The notes: generated by a model from the sequence alone, not told the origin. Positions 1 to 7,367 are shown, counted from the first letter of the stretch. The stretch is DNA of 8,287 nt from Bacillota bacterium (GCA_023621975.1 JAMOAC010000432.1:1-8287), one strand, 5' to 3'. Made by a program: numbers and translations.

Positions 1-273
1 ATCAATGTAGCTGAATTGGCCTCGGCTGCAAATTTGAGCACGAGCTATTTTCACAGGGTATTCAAGATGTTGACCGGAATGAGTCCCGTACAATATTTGA
101 TCAATGTAAGACTGGACAAGGCAAAAAAGCTTCTTACCAGGACTGAGCTTGGAATTAAGGAAATCTGTTATGAATGCGGCATGGAAGATCCAAGCTATTT
201 CTGTAAAATATTCAAGCAGAAGACAGGCCTTACGCCACTGGAATTCAGGGAGCTCAATACACTCAGGCTTTAG
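1..273 (+). CDS. AraC-family transcriptional regulator, C-terminal DNA-binding part (5' end outside window)
   Basis: The reading frame is already open at base 1 (it reads INVAELASAANLS) and stops with TAG at 271-273. An internal TTG at 16 is not a credible start because the codons before it continue the same domain. The 90 visible residues form a nearly complete AraC/XylS double helix-turn-helix. The first HTH is around NVAELASAANLSTSYFHRVF and the second around GIKEICYECGMEDPSYF. The second carries the family signature pattern G-x-x-D-x-x-Y-F-x-x-x-F-K-x-x-x-G-x-x-P. Proteins of this family bind DNA and usually activate sugar-related genes. The missing N-terminal part would show whether this is a stand-alone sugar-binding regulator or a YesN-type response regulator like the one at 2208. 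The domain assignment is firm; the target genes and ligand are unknown. It is separated from the kinase gene by 141 nt. Confidence 0.93.
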   Translation: MNVAELASAANLSTSYFHRVFKMLTGMSPVQYLINVRLDKAKKLLTRTELGIKEICYECGMEDPSYFCKIFKQKTGLTPLEFRELNTLRL

Positions 274-292
274 TGGGTCATATGTAATTTTG

Positions 293-399
293 TATCCGGT
301 TGTTTGCAAAATTGGGCCGAAAGCCAATGGTTTAGTAACGAGAAGTATCAACTGAAGGTGCCTGGGCAGAACGGGCAACCTGATGAGGAGAACCGGATA
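293..399 (+). ncRNA. Putative structured RNA leader of the kinase gene (unclassified three-way junction)
   Basis: Seen directly: TATCCGGTT at 293-301 is the exact reverse complement of AACCGGATA at 391-399, giving a possible 9-bp closing stem around 89 nt. Inside are two more pairings. P2 is AAATTGG-type pairing of 308-315 with 324-333 (ATTGG/CCAAT plus AAA/TTT with a GG bulge) around a loop containing CCGAAA. P3 pairs 357-364 with 372-380 (GGTGCCTG with CGGGCA-A-CC, one bulged A, one G-U) around the loop GGCAGAA. The junction strands 334-356 and 381-390 are purine-rich. The closing stem ends 1 nt before the GGGAGAGG ribosome binding site of the kinase gene, a usual place for a cis-regulatory leader. 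I could not match it to a riboswitch class I know. It might instead be a DNA operator or a chance fold. Confidence 0.4.
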
Positions 400-400
400 A

Positions 401-408
401 GGGAGAGG
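401..408 (+). promoter_or_regulatory. Ribosome binding site of the sensor kinase gene
   Basis: GGGAGAGG lies 6 nt before the ATG at 415 and supports that start. It directly follows the 3' strand of the long-range inverted repeat ending at 399, so folding of that stem could affect ribosome access, although the site itself is outside the stem. Confidence 0.75.
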
Positions 409-414
409 TAGAAT

Positions 415-2211
415 ATGGTTAAGGCGCTTTTTCAGAGATTCAGGGACATATCTATATATAGAAAAATAGTTAGTACATATTTTCTCATAATTACCTTTTT
501 GCTGGTTATTTCAGGTTATTCTTTCAGCAGGTTTTCAACGGACATGATAGTGAAAAAGACGCTTGAAAACTCTTTGGGAAGCCTTCGCATGATTCAAAAC
601 AGCATTGACTCCCTGATAGGCAGCATCGATGATTATGCTACAAACCTTACAATGCTTATAAACAGGGATCTCGAAAAAGAGAACCTAAGCAGCATGAGTG
701 TGATTGAAAAGCTGAATATACAGACAAGAATCGAATCCACCTTCAACCACATTATATATTCGTATCCCAATATTAGCTCAGGAATATTCATAAGCCTGGA
801 CGGTGATGTGTTTGGAAGCGAATATAGACCCAGCGGAGAAAAGAAAGATATATTAGACAGCGATATAGTAAAGGCAATAGACAGCGCAGGTTATTCAGGA
901 ACCTGGCTGGGAATGCAAAAAAGAGATTACCTGGTAGGCCATGATGACAGAAACAAGTACATAATAACTTATGGAAGAAAGATAATAAATATCTATAGCG
1001 GGGAGCCTTTGGGAAGGATCATTGTGAATGTGACAGAGAAGGACATTTCTTCAATCTACAGTGGCATAAAGCTTGGCAAGACAGGAAAGTACCTGATAAT
1101 TGATGACCGGGGGCTTATTATTTCTTCTCAGAATAAGGAAGACATATTAAAGCCTTTGGACCCCAAAATATATGATATATGGAAAGACAGAAATGATTCA
1201 GCAGGAGAAGTTGTAAATATAAAAGGACAGAAAATGCTTAGTGTATGCTGCAATTATCCGAAATTACAATGGAAGATAATAGGCCTGGTTCCATTGGACG
1301 AGCTTACAACAGAAAACAGTTACATTACCTTGATAGTGGTAATCATAGGAATATCCTGCTTTATTATTTGCATTGGAATAGCTTTGCTGCTTTCACGAAT
1401 AATAGCAAGGCCTATAAACCAGCTCAGTGAATTTGCCGTAAAGGTGACAAACGGGGACTTGGACGCAAAATTCCCTGTAAGGTCAAAGGATGAAGTAGGG
1501 AAGCTGGGAGAGAGCTTAAATTTCATGATTGAAAAGATAAAACTCCTGTTAGGCAATATAATAAAGGAGCAAAAACAAAAGCGTAATTTCGAGCTTCAAC
1601 TGATACAATCCCAAATAAGACCGCATTTTTTGTATAATTCCCTGGAACTGATATCATCAATGGCAAAACTCAATATGACGAAGGAAGTGGTGGATACTGT
1701 CAGCTCGCTGTCACGCTTTTACCGGATTGCCTTAAGCAAAGGCTCGGATATTATAAGCATAGAAAAGGAAATGCAAAATGCCGAGAGCTACCTGCAGATT
1801 GTTAAAAAACTCTACATAGATATAATTGATTATTCTATTAATATTCCCCAGGAATTGTATAAATATAAAATTATTAAGATGTCGATTCAACCAATAATTG
1901 AAAATGCCGTATATCACGGATTAAAACCCATTAATAAAAAAGGAATAATCAGGGTGGAAGGATACAAGTTGGATGACGAAATATTTATAAAGGTTATTGA
2001 CAACGGGGCAGGCATGGACGAGAAAACGATAGAGGATATTTTAAGAGGTAAAAATGAAGGGAAAAATAAAAGCTTTGGCTTAAAAAGCGTTGACGACAGA
2101 ATAAAACTCTTTTTCGGAGAAACATTCGGAGTTACGATTGACAGCAGATTAGGCTGCGGGACAACTGTTACCATAAAGATTCCTGCGACTGAAGAGGAGG
2201 AAGCGAATTGA
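415..2211 (+). CDS. Membrane sensor histidine kinase, YesM type (Cache-like sensor, HAMP, His_kinase, HATPase)
   Basis: This 598-residue kinase senses an extracellular signal and phosphorylates the response regulator encoded next. Visible order: a short basic cytoplasmic start; transmembrane segment about 18-38; an extracellular region about 40-302 with a Cache-like strand pattern (GKTGKYLIIDDRGLIISS at 221-238); transmembrane segment about 304-327; HAMP linker about 328-380; a coiled stretch; then the His_kinase box QIRPHFLYNSLE with phospho-acceptor His404. The ATPase domain has the N box PIIENAVYHG (Asn497), the G1 box DNGAGMD (529-535) and a G2-like SFGLKSVDDR (from 553). The PHFLYN context and the AraC-type partner place it in the YesM/LytS-like group. 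Such pairs commonly sit beside carbohydrate-use genes, and here a GH13 gene follows. The ATG at 415 has a good ribosome binding site. The stop overlaps the regulator's TTG start. The ligand cannot be read from the sequence; a sugar or oligosaccharide is inferred from the neighbours. Confidence 0.95.
   Translation: MVKALFQRFRDISIYRKIVSTYFLIITFLLVISGYSFSRFSTDMIVKKTLENSLGSLRMIQNSIDSLIGSIDDYATNLTMLINRDLEKENLSSMSVIEKLNIQTRIESTFNHIIYSYPNISSGIFISLDGDVFGSEYRPSGEKKDILDSDIVKAIDSAGYSGTWLGMQKRDYLVGHDDRNKYIITYGRKIINIYSGEPLGRIIVNVTEKDISSIYSGIKLGKTGKYLIIDDRGLIISSQNKEDILKPLDPKIYDIWKDRNDSAGEVVNIKGQKMLSVCCNYPKLQWKIIGLVPLDELTTENSYITLIVVIIGISCFIICIGIALLLSRIIARPINQLSEFAVKVTNGDLDAKFPVRSKDEVGKLGESLNFMIEKIKLLLGNIIKEQKQKRNFELQLIQSQIRPHFLYNSLELISSMAKLNMTKEVVDTVSSLSRFYRIALSKGSDIISIEKEMQNAESYLQIVKKLYIDIIDYSINIPQELYKYKIIKMSIQPIIENAVYHGLKPINKKGIIRVEGYKLDDEIFIKVIDNGAGMDEKTIEDILRGKNEGKNKSFGLKSVDDRIKLFFGETFGVTIDSRLGCGTTVTIKIPATEEEEAN
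2193..2210 (+). promoter_or_regulatory. Shine-Dalgarno site and TTG start of the response regulator, overlapping the kinase stop
   Basis: AGAGGAGG (2193-2200) lies 7 nt before TTG at 2208-2210. The kinase stop TGA occupies 2209-2211, so stop and start overlap as TTGA. The translation from this TTG begins (M)IKVIIVDD, exactly at the first beta strand of a receiver domain, which decides the start despite the rarer codon. Translational coupling of kinase and regulator is likely. Confidence 0.85.
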
Positions 2212-3812
2212 TTAAGGTTATAATTGTTGATGATTTGTATTATTTCAGGAAGGCGCTGATAAGTTCGATAGATTGGAACAGCCTTGGGTTTGAAGTATGC
2301 GGCGAAGCCAATAACGGATTGGATGCGTATAATTTGATTAAAGAGCTAAACCCCGAAATAGCTATAGTTGACATAAACATGCCCGGGATGGACGGCCTGG
2401 GGCTGGCTGCCAGGCTTAAGGAGGAAGGTATTAAAACCAGGATAATTATTGTGACAGGTTACAGCGAATTTGAATATGCAAAACAGGCAGTCAAGCTTGG
2501 AACATTTAATTATATTCTTAAGCCTGTAGACAATGAAGAATTGATAAAATCACTTCTGGAACTGAAACTCTCCATAGAAAACGAAAAAAATATGGATAAT
2601 AAAATCAAGGCATTGAGGGAGGAACTGAAAAAAAACATACCGGTTTTAAGAGGGCACTTTTTTCTAGAACTTGTGACAGGGGTATATAAGGACAAATCTG
2701 CTCAAATACTTGATAAATTCTGTTACTTTGATGTTTTTCAGAATTCATCGGTATACAGAGTTATTCTCATAGATATGGACAGTAAAATTGATGACAGCAC
2801 AATCGAAGAGGACAGGCAGTTATGGAAATTTGCCATAACCAACATAGTGGATGAATTGCTGGCCAATTATAAAGAAAAAGTAATTTTCAGCGACAGCAAT
2901 GACAGGATATGTTTAATACTGGGCGGAAGCGTCAAGGATAATGAAACAGGCAATGTTTCAATACTTTGTGAAAAAATCAGGTATTCCATTGAACACTATT
3001 TAAAATTCACCGTGACTTTAGGCGTCGGAGATTTATATTCAGATTGTTGCGGCATAGAAAAATCATACAATGAAGCCAAGATGGCTCTTGAGAGTAGATT
3101 TTTCCTGGGCAGAAACAGGGTTATATTTTTTAATGAGCTGAATATAGAGCAAAATGACAAATACTTTGTGCTTGACATCAGGGAAGAGCTGCTTGTGAAT
3201 TTAAGGCTTGGAAATATTGATGAGATTAATAAAAAAATTGATGCATTGTTCGCCCATCTGAGGGAAAGGGAAATATCTGCAATGAATATTTATGCCATTT
3301 ATATTGAGCTGAGTTCATTGTGCATATCGTTTATAGCTGAAAACTCATATACCATTAATGAAGTGCTTGATATGAATCCACTGGATGTCAGCTTTGAAAA
3401 CATGGTAATTGATGAAGTTCAGGCCATTGTCAAGAAAATGTACAGTTCAACAATAAATTTTATAACTGAAAACAAGAACAAGGCATCAAAGAAAGTCATA
3501 GAAGAAGCAATCAAATATATTAAAAGCAATTATTCAACTGAAAGCTTGTGCCTGAAGGACATAGCATCTTCAGTGTATGTCAATCCCACATATTTAAGCA
3601 GTATTTTCAAGAAGGAGACAGGCAAAACTATTCATGAATACATTACCGATGTCAGGATGAACAAGGCCAAGGAACTGCTTGATGAAGGCATGTGTTCCCT
3701 GGCAAACGTTTCAGAGCGGGTAGGGTATACCGATCCCAACTATTTCAGCAAATGTTTCAAAAAATATTTCGGGGTATCGCCAAGTAATTACATTAACATG
3801 AAGAGAAGCTGA
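2208..3812 (+). CDS. Response regulator, YesN type (receiver, GGDEF-like middle domain, AraC HTH)
   Basis: This 534-residue protein is the output partner of the preceding kinase. Residues 1-120 form a CheY-like receiver with the acidic pair Asp8-Asp9, phospho-acceptor Asp55 (IVDINMPGMDG), Thr83 and Lys105 (ILKPVD). All the phosphorylation residues are present, so it should be controlled by the kinase. A coiled stretch follows at about 115-135. The middle, about 140-325, ends in a segment like VTLGVGDLYSD...SYNEAKMALE, as in the degenerate GGDEF-like domains common in YesN-type regulators; it lacks a GGDEF active-site motif, so no cyclic-di-GMP synthesis is expected. Residues about 428-534 are an AraC double HTH, with the first HTH near DIASSVYVNPTYLSSIF and the second ending GYTDPNYFSKCFKKYFGVSP. 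It probably binds DNA as a dimer. The promoter region in front of the GH13 gene is the closest candidate target, which is inference from position. Confidence 0.95.
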   Translation: MIKVIIVDDLYYFRKALISSIDWNSLGFEVCGEANNGLDAYNLIKELNPEIAIVDINMPGMDGLGLAARLKEEGIKTRIIIVTGYSEFEYAKQAVKLGTFNYILKPVDNEELIKSLLELKLSIENEKNMDNKIKALREELKKNIPVLRGHFFLELVTGVYKDKSAQILDKFCYFDVFQNSSVYRVILIDMDSKIDDSTIEEDRQLWKFAITNIVDELLANYKEKVIFSDSNDRICLILGGSVKDNETGNVSILCEKIRYSIEHYLKFTVTLGVGDLYSDCCGIEKSYNEAKMALESRFFLGRNRVIFFNELNIEQNDKYFVLDIREELLVNLRLGNIDEINKKIDALFAHLREREISAMNIYAIYIELSSLCISFIAENSYTINEVLDMNPLDVSFENMVIDEVQAIVKKMYSSTINFITENKNKASKKVIEEAIKYIKSNYSTESLCLKDIASSVYVNPTYLSSIFKKETGKTIHEYITDVRMNKAKELLDEGMCSLANVSERVGYTDPNYFSKCFKKYFGVSPSNYINMKRS

Positions 3813-3872
3813 AAATTTTGTGCTTTCATTTTCTCTTTCCAAATATATTACCTCCCACCTGAAGATTTTCTC

Positions 3873-3901
3873 TTGAAGGGAAAGGGTAATTCTCTGATAA
3901 T
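3873..3901 (+). promoter_or_regulatory. Candidate sigma-A promoter for the GH13 gene
   Basis: TTGAAG (3873-3878, 4 of 6 matches to TTGACA) is followed after 17 nt by GATAAT (3896-3901, 5 of 6 matches to TATAAT). Transcription would start near 3908, giving a 5' leader of roughly 180 nt before the ATG at 4088. The weak -35 box fits a promoter that needs an activator such as the upstream AraC-type response regulator. In AT-rich DNA such matches also arise by chance. Confidence 0.45.
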
Positions 3902-3923
3902 TTATTACAGCGAAAATTTGAAG

Positions 3924-3968
3924 ATTATTGGCAATTATTCTGCATGCAGGAAATATTTTGCCAATAAT
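3924..3968. repeat. Interrupted inverted repeat in the GH13 5' leader (operator or RNA hairpin)
   Basis: ATTATTGGCAA at 3924-3934 is perfectly complementary, inverted, to TTGCCAATAAT at 3958-3968. Between them lies the perfect 10-bp palindrome CTGCATGCAG (3940-3949), nearly concentric with the outer arms. If the promoter at 3873-3901 is right, this element lies about +16 to +60 in the transcript. It could be a dimer-binding operator or a leader hairpin. It is not a typical intrinsic terminator: the stem is AT-rich and no T run follows directly (TTTTGTTTT starts about 8 nt later). The motif GGCAATT recurs at 3972-3978, just downstream. Confidence 0.55.
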
Positions 3969-4087
3969 AGAGGCAATTTTGTTTTCACAATCCAAATTGG
4001 CTTCTAATCGAAATATTGAACAAAACGCAGCAAGAAACATCACTATGCAACCCCATTCTAATTTATTTTTAATCCGGAGGTAGTATT

Positions 4088-7000
4088 ATGAAAAAATGTA
4101 AAAAAAACCTATTGATTTTAGAGCTCATTTTTTTGCTTTCCTGTTTTAACATCCATGCTTTTGCTTATGATGACGGTGCAGATGCCTGGAAAAACCAGAT
4201 TATTATGACTATTGAACCGGGCAAGTATGAAAATTCCGATGTACGCAATGATTATTTCCGCTTGCATCTGAACCTTGATGACCCTGAAACTCCTTATGTG
4301 GGTTCCGGATTTTTTGGAGGGGACATCAATGGTATCACTCAAAGAGTAAACCACCTGAAGGATTTGGGAATAACCACCGCGCTGATTTATCCCGTCATGA
4401 TGACAGATAAAGAGCCGTTTTTCTATAACTTGCCTACCGGATATGATATTACTGACTGGACTAAAATAGATCCGAACTTCAATTCACCCGGAAAGGCAAA
4501 TGATGACTTTTCAGACTATGAAGCTCTTATAGCTGCTCTTCACGATGATACCAACGGAGACAGGATCAATGTCATGCAGGATATGGCATTTAGTGTGGCA
4601 GGATTTGAAAATCCAATGTTTTTGCCGCTGACATCAGAAGAATATGTGGATTATTTCCGCAGATGGAATCCTGAAGACCTTTATCAAAATGTAAGCAGTA
4701 TTAATGGCGGTGATAAAGGCTATCAGGTTTTTCCATATAAGCAGCCGCTGGATATAAGCCAATATTTTAACGAAGATATTTTCAGCTTTGATACCAACAG
4801 GGCTGATGCAAATGTGAATGATGCAAGGGTGCCTGGCTTTAGTTTTCCTGCTGAAAAGGTAGGCGTGGCCAGCTATGCATATGTCGGCGGAAACGGCGAC
4901 ACCATGGGATTCCAATACGGAATAAAGCTTGATGGGCACAATAACTCAGTCAGGGGAAGTTCGACTGAGGATACGGTAATAGACATACCTAATGCAAAAT
5001 ATGCCTCAATAGGCATTCTGGCTGCCGCCACCAATGGAAACCAGAATGCAAACATAAGAATTACCTATACCGACGGCAGCCATACGGATACTGACATTAC
5101 ATTTGTTGACTGGCAGACCGTATTCTTTCAAACAGTATATTTCGACCATATACATACAGCAGAAGGGGATTTGGAAATGCCTGCCGCCTTGTATGCCTAT
5201 ATGCCCAGAATCAATCCTACAAAGACGGCAACAAGCATTACGCTTCTGGCAAGTGAAGGCGCGGATGATGTCCATATTCTTGCTGCATCTTCCATGCCTG
5301 TTACCCCGGCAGTGAAACTGGACCTTACAGAATATTACAATGAGGACGGTTTTGCAAAGGGTGCCAATCCTCAGGATGTATCCGGCAGGATAGCTGAAAC
5401 CGGCAATTTTTTTAAAGAAGTATTATACTATAACAACTATCAGGGAAACATCATAAGCCAGTACTTCCCGGGAGAACCCCTTCCGGATTTGATGCCTGGC
5501 GGAAACCCGGGACATGAGCACGTTCAAACTCACTTTGTGGTGGGTCCCTTTGAAGACGGGGAAAACAATATGATATCCTGCGCGGGGCAGACAATAGACG
5601 TACTGGATACCAGCTACCATGAGTTCAGAATTGCTGCCTTTGCATCATGGGGTAACGGCCAGACAGGTACATTTACGATCAACTATACTGACGGGACAAG
5701 TGATACGGTTAACCTTTCCGTTAAATCAATGAACATGGCACCTGAAGAAAATGACATTGTAGTATTCAGCGGTTCGCGGGGCTACAATTTCTTTGGAATT
5801 TGGGGCTTTACCAGTCCGGCAAGCAGCGATCCTAATGACTATAATAACGGCAAGATTTACGGATATAAGCTGAATGTTGACTGGAAGAAAAAAGTGGACT
5901 CCATAGTTTTGCCGAATAACCCGGATATTCACATAGTAGCCATTTCCCCGATAATCAAGATAGACCATTCATGGGCTATGCCTATAATTGACCACACTCA
6001 TGGAATGTCGGATAATTCCGGTGCGTTCAGGTACATGTGGGAGAATGTCATCAAGTTCTGGCTTGATAAGGGTCTTGACGGCTTGAGAATTGACTCGGTG
6101 CAAAATTTCAGCCCTGAATTCTGGCAAAAGGTTTTAAATGATGAAGGCTACTTGAGAGACCTCTATCCAAATGTAGCAATACTGGGTGAAGCCGCTGTCA
6201 CATCAGACCCGCTTGACTGGCAGTTGTACAGGGAAGAATACGCCAATGCAGGCGGCGGTATAAAATTTGACGGCATTTATGACTGGGAGACATCGGAAGC
6301 ATTGAGGAGAACATTTGCAAAGGACGAGTCGGCAATAGACGGGGAATTTTCCCTGATAAATGAGTCGATAGAATGGGATGAAAAATATGATGAGCCATGG
6401 AACCAGGTAGCTTTCTTCAATGTGTACGAAAATTATACTTTCCTTGATGAAATAGACGACAGCTTATACCCGGATTATGTTGATAAACTTCCGAAAATAA
6501 AGCTTGCTGCAGCTTACCTTTTTACAATAAACAGAGTACCACTGCTGTTCAGCGGAAATGAATACCTGCTTGAATATGGGTCATCAGCACCGAGAGGGTC
6601 AAACGCAAGTAAGGCAGGATACCTGTTTACCTATGAAGTGCAGAATAACGAGATCTATCAGAGCAACTATGAATACATGAAGGCTCTCATAAACATGAGA
6701 AAGAACAATCCTGCCCTTACTTCCGCAGAGAAATTAACTGATGAAAAATGGATTCTGAAGGGTGACACGCTCTTTGGTTTCATTCGCCAGGAAGCGGGAT
6801 ACTCGCCGATAGTTGCATTGTTCAACAACTCCCCCAATGCAATTGAAGGCTTTGAAGTAAAGCTGCCGGACGGAGTAACAGGGTCAGCAAACTACAACTT
6901 GATAAAGAAGGACGAAAACGGCAATTACGGTTCCAATGACGAAACGGTAACGTGGAAGGATCCCAACACAATGTACGTTTCTTCAATGGAACCATGGGAA

Positions 7001-7342
7001 GCAAAAATAATAAAGATAAGGACAGATGATGAACAAATAGTCGACTATACGATTGACATCGGCCCTGAACGCGACGGCGGCGCAGGCAAGACCAGAGAAA
7101 TCACCCTGAGAGGAAGCGGATCCGGAAACCTGAACGGCAAATATCTTGTTGTCCAGTTTACAGAGGGATCAGGGGAAGACGCGAAAGTGTCTATAGTTAT
7201 GATTTCGCCTGCAAGCAGAAACATTCAGGTATCATACCAGTCTGAGGAAACAACAGTTGAAGCATGGCTTTCAAGCGGCATGCCTGACCTGACGGCTGAA
7301 GATATGGGAGTAACGATGTATGCCCATGCCGTCTCAAACTGA
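4088..7342 (+). CDS. Exported GH13 (alpha-amylase superfamily) protein with a duplicated module inserted in the barrel and a diverged active site
   Basis: This is a 1084-residue secreted protein; CCGGAGG lies 7 nt before the ATG. The signal peptide is about 1-26 (HAFA before YDDGA), with Cys19 in an imperfect lipobox-like LLSC as an alternative. GH13 landmarks: GGD at 77-79 in a stretch like cyclomaltodextrinase-type GGDL-x-GI, GYDITDW from 118, region I-like NVMQDMAFS with Asp165, region II GLDGLRIDS with Asp669 (nucleophile position), region III ILGEAA with Glu701 (acid/base position), and SGNE at 822-825. The normal Asn-His after Asp165 is absent, and region IV reads FFNVYENYTF (776-785) with no His-Asp. 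About 460 residues sit between regions I and II and contain two related modules. A C-terminal beta domain spans about 880-975, then an unassigned 100-residue module. No SLH, dockerin or LPXTG sequence is seen. It may cleave or transfer alpha-glucosyl units, or only bind glycans. Family assignment is strong; activity is uncertain. Confidence 0.88.
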   Translation: MKKCKKNLLILELIFLLSCFNIHAFAYDDGADAWKNQIIMTIEPGKYENSDVRNDYFRLHLNLDDPETPYVGSGFFGGDINGITQRVNHLKDLGITTALIYPVMMTDKEPFFYNLPTGYDITDWTKIDPNFNSPGKANDDFSDYEALIAALHDDTNGDRINVMQDMAFSVAGFENPMFLPLTSEEYVDYFRRWNPEDLYQNVSSINGGDKGYQVFPYKQPLDISQYFNEDIFSFDTNRADANVNDARVPGFSFPAEKVGVASYAYVGGNGDTMGFQYGIKLDGHNNSVRGSSTEDTVIDIPNAKYASIGILAAATNGNQNANIRITYTDGSHTDTDITFVDWQTVFFQTVYFDHIHTAEGDLEMPAALYAYMPRINPTKTATSITLLASEGADDVHILAASSMPVTPAVKLDLTEYYNEDGFAKGANPQDVSGRIAETGNFFKEVLYYNNYQGNIISQYFPGEPLPDLMPGGNPGHEHVQTHFVVGPFEDGENNMISCAGQTIDVLDTSYHEFRIAAFASWGNGQTGTFTINYTDGTSDTVNLSVKSMNMAPEENDIVVFSGSRGYNFFGIWGFTSPASSDPNDYNNGKIYGYKLNVDWKKKVDSIVLPNNPDIHIVAISPIIKIDHSWAMPIIDHTHGMSDNSGAFRYMWENVIKFWLDKGLDGLRIDSVQNFSPEFWQKVLNDEGYLRDLYPNVAILGEAAVTSDPLDWQLYREEYANAGGGIKFDGIYDWETSEALRRTFAKDESAIDGEFSLINESIEWDEKYDEPWNQVAFFNVYENYTFLDEIDDSLYPDYVDKLPKIKLAAAYLFTINRVPLLFSGNEYLLEYGSSAPRGSNASKAGYLFTYEVQNNEIYQSNYEYMKALINMRKNNPALTSAEKLTDEKWILKGDTLFGFIRQEAGYSPIVALFNNSPNAIEGFEVKLPDGVTGSANYNLIKKDENGNYGSNDETVTWKDPNTMYVSSMEPWEAKIIKIRTDDEQIVDYTIDIGPERDGGAGKTREITLRGSGSGNLNGKYLVVQFTEGSGEDAKVSIVMISPASRNIQVSYQSEETTVEAWLSSGMPDLTAEDMGVTMYAHAVSN
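4748..5314 (+). repeat. Module A of a duplicated beta-sandwich-like domain within the GH13 protein
   Basis: Residues about 221-409 begin LDISQYFNED. The centre is a run like YASIGILAAATNGNQ followed by IRITYTDGSHTDTDITF, and the end is SITLLAS...VHILAASSMP. The same landmarks return in the same order in module B. The style (D-L-x-x-Y-x-N-x-D start, then 'YTDG' and 'F-x-D-W' strands) resembles non-catalytic beta-sandwich modules of extracellular glycoside hydrolases. A carbohydrate-binding or spacer role is inferred. Confidence 0.65.
5318..5959 (+). repeat. Module B of a duplicated beta-sandwich-like domain within the GH13 protein
   Basis: Residues about 411-624 begin LDLTEYYNEDGF, contain YHEFRIAAFASWGNGQ and FTINYTDGTSDTVNLSV, and end SIVLPNNPDIHIVAISPI, paralleling module A block by block. 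Identity is moderate, so this is an old duplication rather than a recent DNA repeat. It is somewhat longer than module A, mainly from an insert near 440-470. It leads straight back into the barrel, at the helix before region II. Confidence 0.65.
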
Positions 7343-7367
7343 TAATGCGGAAAGAGAGGGAAAAACC

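Noticed and set aside
149..355. Plus-strand open frame of 68 codons overlapping the AraC gene end
   Set aside because: It is out of frame with the conserved AraC HTH, and its second half is the intergenic region with the leader structure. The translation looks random.
357..408. Resemblance to a TPP riboswitch (GGTGCC, ACCTGAT and AGGGA-like pieces)
   Set aside because: The required CUGAGA segment and the GCG-x-AGGGA context are missing and the spacing does not fit the TPP fold. The downstream gene is also not thiamine-related.
3811..3884. Possible terminator after the response regulator (GAAAAT/ATTTTC and CTTTCC/GGAAAG pairings)
   Set aside because: The arms are short, AT-rich or widely spaced, and no T tract follows. 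I could not support an intrinsic terminator.
3711..4043. Minus-strand open frame of 110 codons across the intergenic region
   Set aside because: It overlaps the conserved HTH end of the response regulator and the promoter/palindrome region, has no convincing ribosome binding site, and shows no recognisable protein features.
3813..4087. CcpA cre site (catabolite repression) near the GH13 promoter
   Set aside because: No stretch fits the TG-x-AA-x-CG-x-T-x-x-CA type consensus well. The nearest, around TTACAGCGAAAA (3904-3915), lacks the second half.
4088..7342. Dockerin, SLH or sortase motifs in the GH13 protein
   Set aside because: I looked for calcium-loop dockerin repeats, SLH repeats and LPXTG-like ends and found none. 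The protein ends in YAHAVSN.
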